From NCBI GenBank assembly GCA_045617725.1, contig JAZLJD010000060.1:1-7002 (forward strand): a DNA stretch of 7,002 bases, written 5' to 3'. This DNA is from JAZLJD01 sp045617725 (GTDB taxonomy: Bacteria > Bacillota > Clostridia > Lachnospirales > Lachnospiraceae). A model generated the notes under the pieces. The model was not told where the DNA came from and did no database searches. It worked only from the letters and a program-made list of their open reading frames with translations. The translations under genes were made by a program, and so were the position numbers. Within the stretch, counting starts at the first letter, position 1; every line of letters begins with the position of its first letter. Below, one piece after another: positions 4,836-7,002 of this stretch.

Positions 4836-5728
4836 AAGCTGTCTTCCTCCGTTTCGTCGTCCCACAATTCCTTATAAAGACCGATATAATCGGTAATCAC
4901 CTCAGGATATCTTGAATAGTAATGTCTGCTCAACTGCTTAAACAGGCCAAGGCAACGCTCTTCACATGCAAAATCCATCAAACGATCCATAAGATGACAA
5001 AGATCATCTTCTGTCAGATCTCTACGGCATGCATCCTCAACCAACGGCTTATACTCACGATATGCCATATCATAAATTCCGTTCATTGCATTGCATAATT
5101 CCGCCAAATCATTCAAACATTCCTTAGATACTTCGTCAGGCATTCCTTCTGTAGCTTCTTTCTCTTTTTTCATCTGCTTCTTTTCTTTTGCTCTGTCTAT
5201 GGTTTTACGGTGTATTCCCTCAATATCCGCCAGAACGCCTTCCTTGATAAGCTTTCCGAGGCTGACAGGTGTGTATCCGCATACATTGGCAGCAAGATTG
5301 ATATGCTTGCATCCTTCCTTATACGGTTCCATGTTGTTATGGTCATGTCCGTGAATATTCAGGCACCAGGACAGCCCGTATACCGGTTCATGGGACAGAA
5401 GAATCTTGTCCGCTATAAATAAAGGTCCTGAATATATCTCCGAAAACAAACCTTTATATGCACCTCTGGCATCATGATTGCCAAGAAGCAGTATTTTCTT
5501 ATTCGCCTGAATCATCGGAATATACTTTGGATTGCCTACATCTCCCAGGCAGACAAATGTATCATTTTTGCCGACTGTTTTGTTGATAATCGCGATCTGT
5601 TCCTCCGGCGTAATCCAATCGGGATCCATCAGTCTGCAGTCATTATCATCAAAATGCAGATCCGACAAAATAAAAACCGAACCTCCGTCAGACCAGTGTC
5701 GGAACGGTTCATACAGAGTCACAATCAT
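4832..5728 (-). CDS. Metallophosphoesterase with C-terminal helical extension
   Basis: 298 residues from the ATG at 5728, with GGAGG 8 nt upstream; an in-frame TTG 24 bp earlier has a poorer context. The catalytic core (about 15-165) contains SDLHF (Asp23, His25), LGDVGN (Asp63), LLGNHD (81-86), SHEP (His113) and NIHGHDHN (124-131), a complete calcineurin-like set. A highly charged stretch (179-194, mainly K/R/E) leads to about 100 residues of unassigned, mostly helical sequence rich in Cys, Leu and acidic residues. This extension is unusual for a simple phosphoesterase and might bind RNA or a partner. It is the first gene of a three-gene operon: its TGA overlaps the next ATG. Activity as a nuclease or as a phosphatase/cyclic phosphodiesterase cannot be told from sequence. 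Confidence 0.88.
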   Translation of the reverse strand: MIVTLYEPFRHWSDGGSVFILSDLHFDDNDCRLMDPDWITPEEQIAIINKTVGKNDTFVCLGDVGNPKYIPMIQANKKILLLGNHDARGAYKGLFSEIYSGPLFIADKILLSHEPVYGLSWCLNIHGHDHNNMEPYKEGCKHINLAANVCGYTPVSLGKLIKEGVLADIEGIHRKTIDRAKEKKQMKKEKEATEGMPDEVSKECLNDLAELCNAMNGIYDMAYREYKPLVEDACRRDLTEDDLCHLMDRLMDFACEERCLGLFKQLSRHYYSRYPEVITDYIGLYKELWDDETEEDSL

Positions 5729-5759
5729 AGTCTTTTCCTCCAATACTCCCAATTTTCCT

Positions 5760-5788
5760 AAAAAAACGAGAGAGGAAATCCTCTCCCG
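5760..5788 (-). terminator. Intrinsic terminator between XRE regulator 2 and the ligase operon
   Basis: CGGGAGAGG pairs with CCTCTCTCG (9 bp with one G-U, short loop) and is followed by seven T residues on the minus strand. It lies 6 bp after the regulator stop codon and 31 bp before the phosphoesterase start, a gap too short to hold another promoter. The three-gene repair operon is therefore likely reached by readthrough or from a promoter inside the regulator gene. Confidence 0.88.
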
Positions 5789-5794
5789 CCATAT

Positions 5795-6100
5795 CTATGC
5801 AATCATTTCATTAAGCATCCTGCAGTACGCGTACAGCCTGCCGCATCTTAATTCTCTGATTTCTATCAGCCTGCTCCGTCTATTCCCCACAACAAGCATG
5901 TCCATGGGCACCTGAAACAGGTCGCTGAGTGCATATAAATTTTCGAGAGAAGGTAAACTTCGTCCGTTCAGCCAATGATAAACCGCCTGCACACAGGTAA
6001 GCCCCAATGCATTCTGAATATCCTTCGCCGTTATATTTCGCATCGTCATATATTCACGAATTCTTTTGCCGGTTTTCATACAATCTATAATCGGATACAT
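5795..6100 (-). CDS. XRE-family helix-turn-helix regulator 2
   Basis: 101 residues; the ATG at 6100 follows AGGAAGGAAA. The HTH occupies about 9-57: KTGKRIREYM, TAKDIQNALG and QAVYHWLNG carry the helix-turn-helix and the tryptophan recognition helix, followed by LPSLENLYAL. The fold is shared with the regulator at 795-1049. Unlike that protein it has a basic tail (NRRSRLIEIRELRCGRLYAY) of about 28 residues. It lies between its own promoter and the terminator that precedes the ligase operon, the usual place for an autoregulated controller. DNA target and signal are unknown. Confidence 0.88.
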   Translation of the reverse strand: MYPIIDCMKTGKRIREYMTMRNITAKDIQNALGLTCVQAVYHWLNGRSLPSLENLYALSDLFQVPMDMLVVGNRRSRLIEIRELRCGRLYAYCRMLNEMIA

Positions 6101-6132
6101 AAAGTCATTTCCTTCCTAAAGAATTTCATATG

Positions 6133-6161
6133 ATTATCTCATAAAATGTTTACCCTGTCAT
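6133..6161 (-). promoter_or_regulatory. Promoter of XRE regulator 2
   Basis: ATGACA (6161-6156) and GATAAT (6138-6133) with a 17-bp spacer. The start site would fall near 6126, giving a leader of about 25 nt. It shares the ATGACA-N2-GT(T/A)AAC pattern with the promoter at 2985-3013. The rest of 6101-6274 holds no gene. Confidence 0.7.
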
Positions 6162-6280
6162 TTAACTTGCAGTATAAAATCTGCAAATAAAATCCTCTGT
6201 TCATCCATGTTCTGTACTTCTATTAGAAACAAACATCAGATATATACTCTTCCGAGTGACTAATACACCACACCTCTAAA

Positions 6281-6297
6281 GGAAACTTTCCGTTTCT
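6281..6297. promoter_or_regulatory. Palindromic operator, copy 2
   Basis: GGAAAC-N5-GTTTCT, the copy 1 palindrome with its outermost pair lost. It lies at the same distance from the -10 box. If copy 1 binds LexA, this one probably binds it too, more weakly. Confidence 0.5.
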
Positions 6298-6305
6298 TAT
6301 AAGGG

Positions 6306-6334
6306 AGTATAGCTTCATCCGGTTCGAAAGTCAA
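6306..6334 (-). promoter_or_regulatory. Duplicated sigma-A promoter feeding the island
   Basis: TTGACT (6334-6329) and TATACT (6311-6306), 17-bp spacer, unchanged from the lexA copy. Transcripts would run about 200 nt before XRE regulator 2 and could continue into the repair operon if the terminator at 5760-5788 is passed. Confidence 0.75.
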
Positions 6335-6349
6335 TCGTTTTTTGACCGC

Positions 6350-6382
6350 AAAACAATAGCTGGGCAAATTATCGCCCAGCTA
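6350..6382 (-). terminator. Intrinsic terminator, copy 2
   Basis: Hairpin TAGCTGGGCGA / TTGCCCAGCTA (11 bp with one G-U) followed by TTGTTTT on the minus strand. It would end transcripts coming from kptA. Confidence 0.72.
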
Positions 6383-6403
6383 CACAAAATCATTATTCAA
6401 GTT

Positions 6404-6424
6404 AAAAAAGATTCCTTCAAGAAT
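6404..6424 (-). terminator. Weak intrinsic terminator directly after kptA
   Basis: A short ATTCT-TGAA-GGAAT hairpin followed by C and six T residues on the minus strand, 12 bp past the kptA stop. The stem is only 5 bp with one G-U, so termination may be partial. Confidence 0.5.
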
Positions 6425-6436
6425 ACACGGCTGATA

Positions 6437-6973
6437 TCAAATCTGCTTTTCCAGATATTTCACTGGTACTTCTTTTGTAAGCCATACATTGTTTGCAGAT
6501 ATAAAAAACTTGTATCCGTCATCATGCATTTGCTTGGCTTTTACGATGTAAATAACAGGCTTTCCGTGTCTGCTTCCGACCTTAACGGCCGTTTCTTCAT
6601 CCTTTGACAAATGAACATATAGCCTGCTCTTGGGAATAAGTCCCTGCGCATCAATAGACGCAACATATTTCTCTCCGGTTCCGTGATACAGAATTTCCGG
6701 AGGCTCTTTTTCCTCAAGTTCAACGTCAACCGGGATTGAATGTCCCTGGTTTGCACGGATCAGAGTCTTGTCCTCATTAAAGGAATACCTCTGCTTCTCA
6801 TCTGTTCTCACAATTTCTTCTAAAATCTCCATATTGAACTCATTGTCCTTGACAATACCGGCGATAAGTTCATCAACATTAGCCCATCCGTGTTCGTCAA
6901 GCGTGATGCCGATTGCATCCGGCTTATGCCTTAGGATGAGACTCATATATTTGCTTGTTTCTTTTAAGCTCAT
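6437..6973 (-). CDS. kptA: RNA 2'-phosphotransferase KptA/Tpt1
   Basis: 178 residues, full length for the family. KptA/Tpt1 moves an internal RNA 2'-phosphate to NAD+, giving ADP-ribose 1'',2''-cyclic phosphate and a 2'-OH; in fungi and plants this is the last step of tRNA splicing. The N-terminal lobe has LILRHKP (12-18, catalytic Arg15-His16), QRYSF (61-65, Arg62) and IRANQGHS (72-79). The ADP-ribosyltransferase-like lobe has LYHGT (95-99), SRLYVHLS (116-123, Arg117) and SRHGKPVIY (134-142), ending NNVWLT (161-166). The Arg-His-Arg-Arg catalytic set is present. The ATG at 6973 follows AAGGTGA. It lies outside the promoter repeats, so it may be ancestral to the locus or an independent part of the same repair function; bacteria that have it usually lack a known 2'-phosphate substrate. 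Confidence 0.96.
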   Translation of the reverse strand: MSLKETSKYMSLILRHKPDAIGITLDEHGWANVDELIAGIVKDNEFNMEILEEIVRTDEKQRYSFNEDKTLIRANQGHSIPVDVELEEKEPPEILYHGTGEKYVASIDAQGLIPKSRLYVHLSKDEETAVKVGSRHGKPVIYIVKAKQMHDDGYKFFISANNVWLTKEVPVKYLEKQI

Positions 6974-7002
6974 TAAATCACCTTCTTATTTCGTGTTCAG
7001 AT

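Larger units (their letters stand above)
6275..6383. repeat. 109-bp direct repeat copy 2 (duplicated lexA promoter)
   Basis: Same promoter module as 105-213 (offset 6170, 5 transitions). It follows kptA instead of a tRNA and is not next to a lexA start. Just past the repeat (6262-6274) the sequence still resembles the lexA ribosome site and start: AGGTGTGGTGTATT against AGGAGCGGCGTATG, so the Shine-Dalgarno core is altered and ATG has become ATT. This is what a decayed copy would look like. Confidence 0.95.

Noticed and set aside
105..6383. Composite transposon or IS-flanked element
   Set aside because: The 109-bp repeats contain no transposase or terminal inverted repeats and are promoter modules; no transposase or integrase is encoded in the window.
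1..7002. CRISPR array
   Set aside because: No regularly spaced short repeats are present; the evenly spaced hairpins are tRNAs and terminators.

Overview
The window looks like a low-to-moderate GC Firmicute, most likely a clostridium of the Lachnospiraceae type. This is inferred from strong AGGAGG-type ribosome sites, a winged-helix LexA-like gene, U-rich hairpin terminators and tRNA genes without an encoded CCA; nothing in the sequence fixes the genus. Every supported gene lies on the minus strand, so transcription runs from high to low coordinates.

Layout in the direction of transcription. (1) kptA, an RNA 2'-phosphotransferase (6437-6973), followed by two hairpin terminators. (2) A 109-bp promoter repeat, copy 2 (6275-6383). 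(3) A small XRE-type regulator (5795-6100) with its own promoter and an intrinsic terminator directly behind it. (4) A tight three-gene operon: metallophosphoesterase with a C-terminal extension (4832-5728), a second metallophosphoesterase (4122-4835, overlapping by 4 bp), and an ATP-dependent RNA ligase of the DRB0094/Rnl5 family (3064-4107). (5) A promoter with an inverted repeat, a 50-residue unknown ORF (2780-2932), and another intrinsic terminator. (6) A tRNA trio Ser(UGA)-Lys(UUU)-Leu(UAG), then rtcB (1211-2425). (7) A structured leader and a second, paralogous XRE regulator (798-1049). (8) A cloverleaf-like structured element (717-780) and five tRNA units: Arg(ACG), Glu(UUC), a Glu-like tRNA with about 66 nt in its variable region, Tyr(GUA) and Ser(GCU). 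(9) Promoter repeat copy 1 (105-213) and the start of a lexA-like gene that runs off the left edge.

Taken together this is an RNA-repair island with its own tRNA set. RtcB joins 2',3'-cyclic-phosphate or 3'-phosphate ends to 5'-OH ends, Rnl5 seals 3'-OH/5'-phosphate nicks, KptA removes 2'-phosphates, and the two phosphoesterases are candidates for end-healing. The natural reading (inference) is a system that replaces and repairs tRNAs damaged by anticodon nucleases. Several tRNAs depart from the norm in or near the anticodon arm: C33 in Ser(UGA) and in the Glu-like gene, and a C-A mismatch in the Lys anticodon stem. The island lies between two copies of what appears to be the lexA promoter and operator. 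The distal copy has a decayed ribosome site and start codon, which points to insertion or duplication at lexA and possibly to SOS-linked expression. Two blocks have an intrinsic terminator just upstream and no visible promoter of their own, which suggests control by readthrough.
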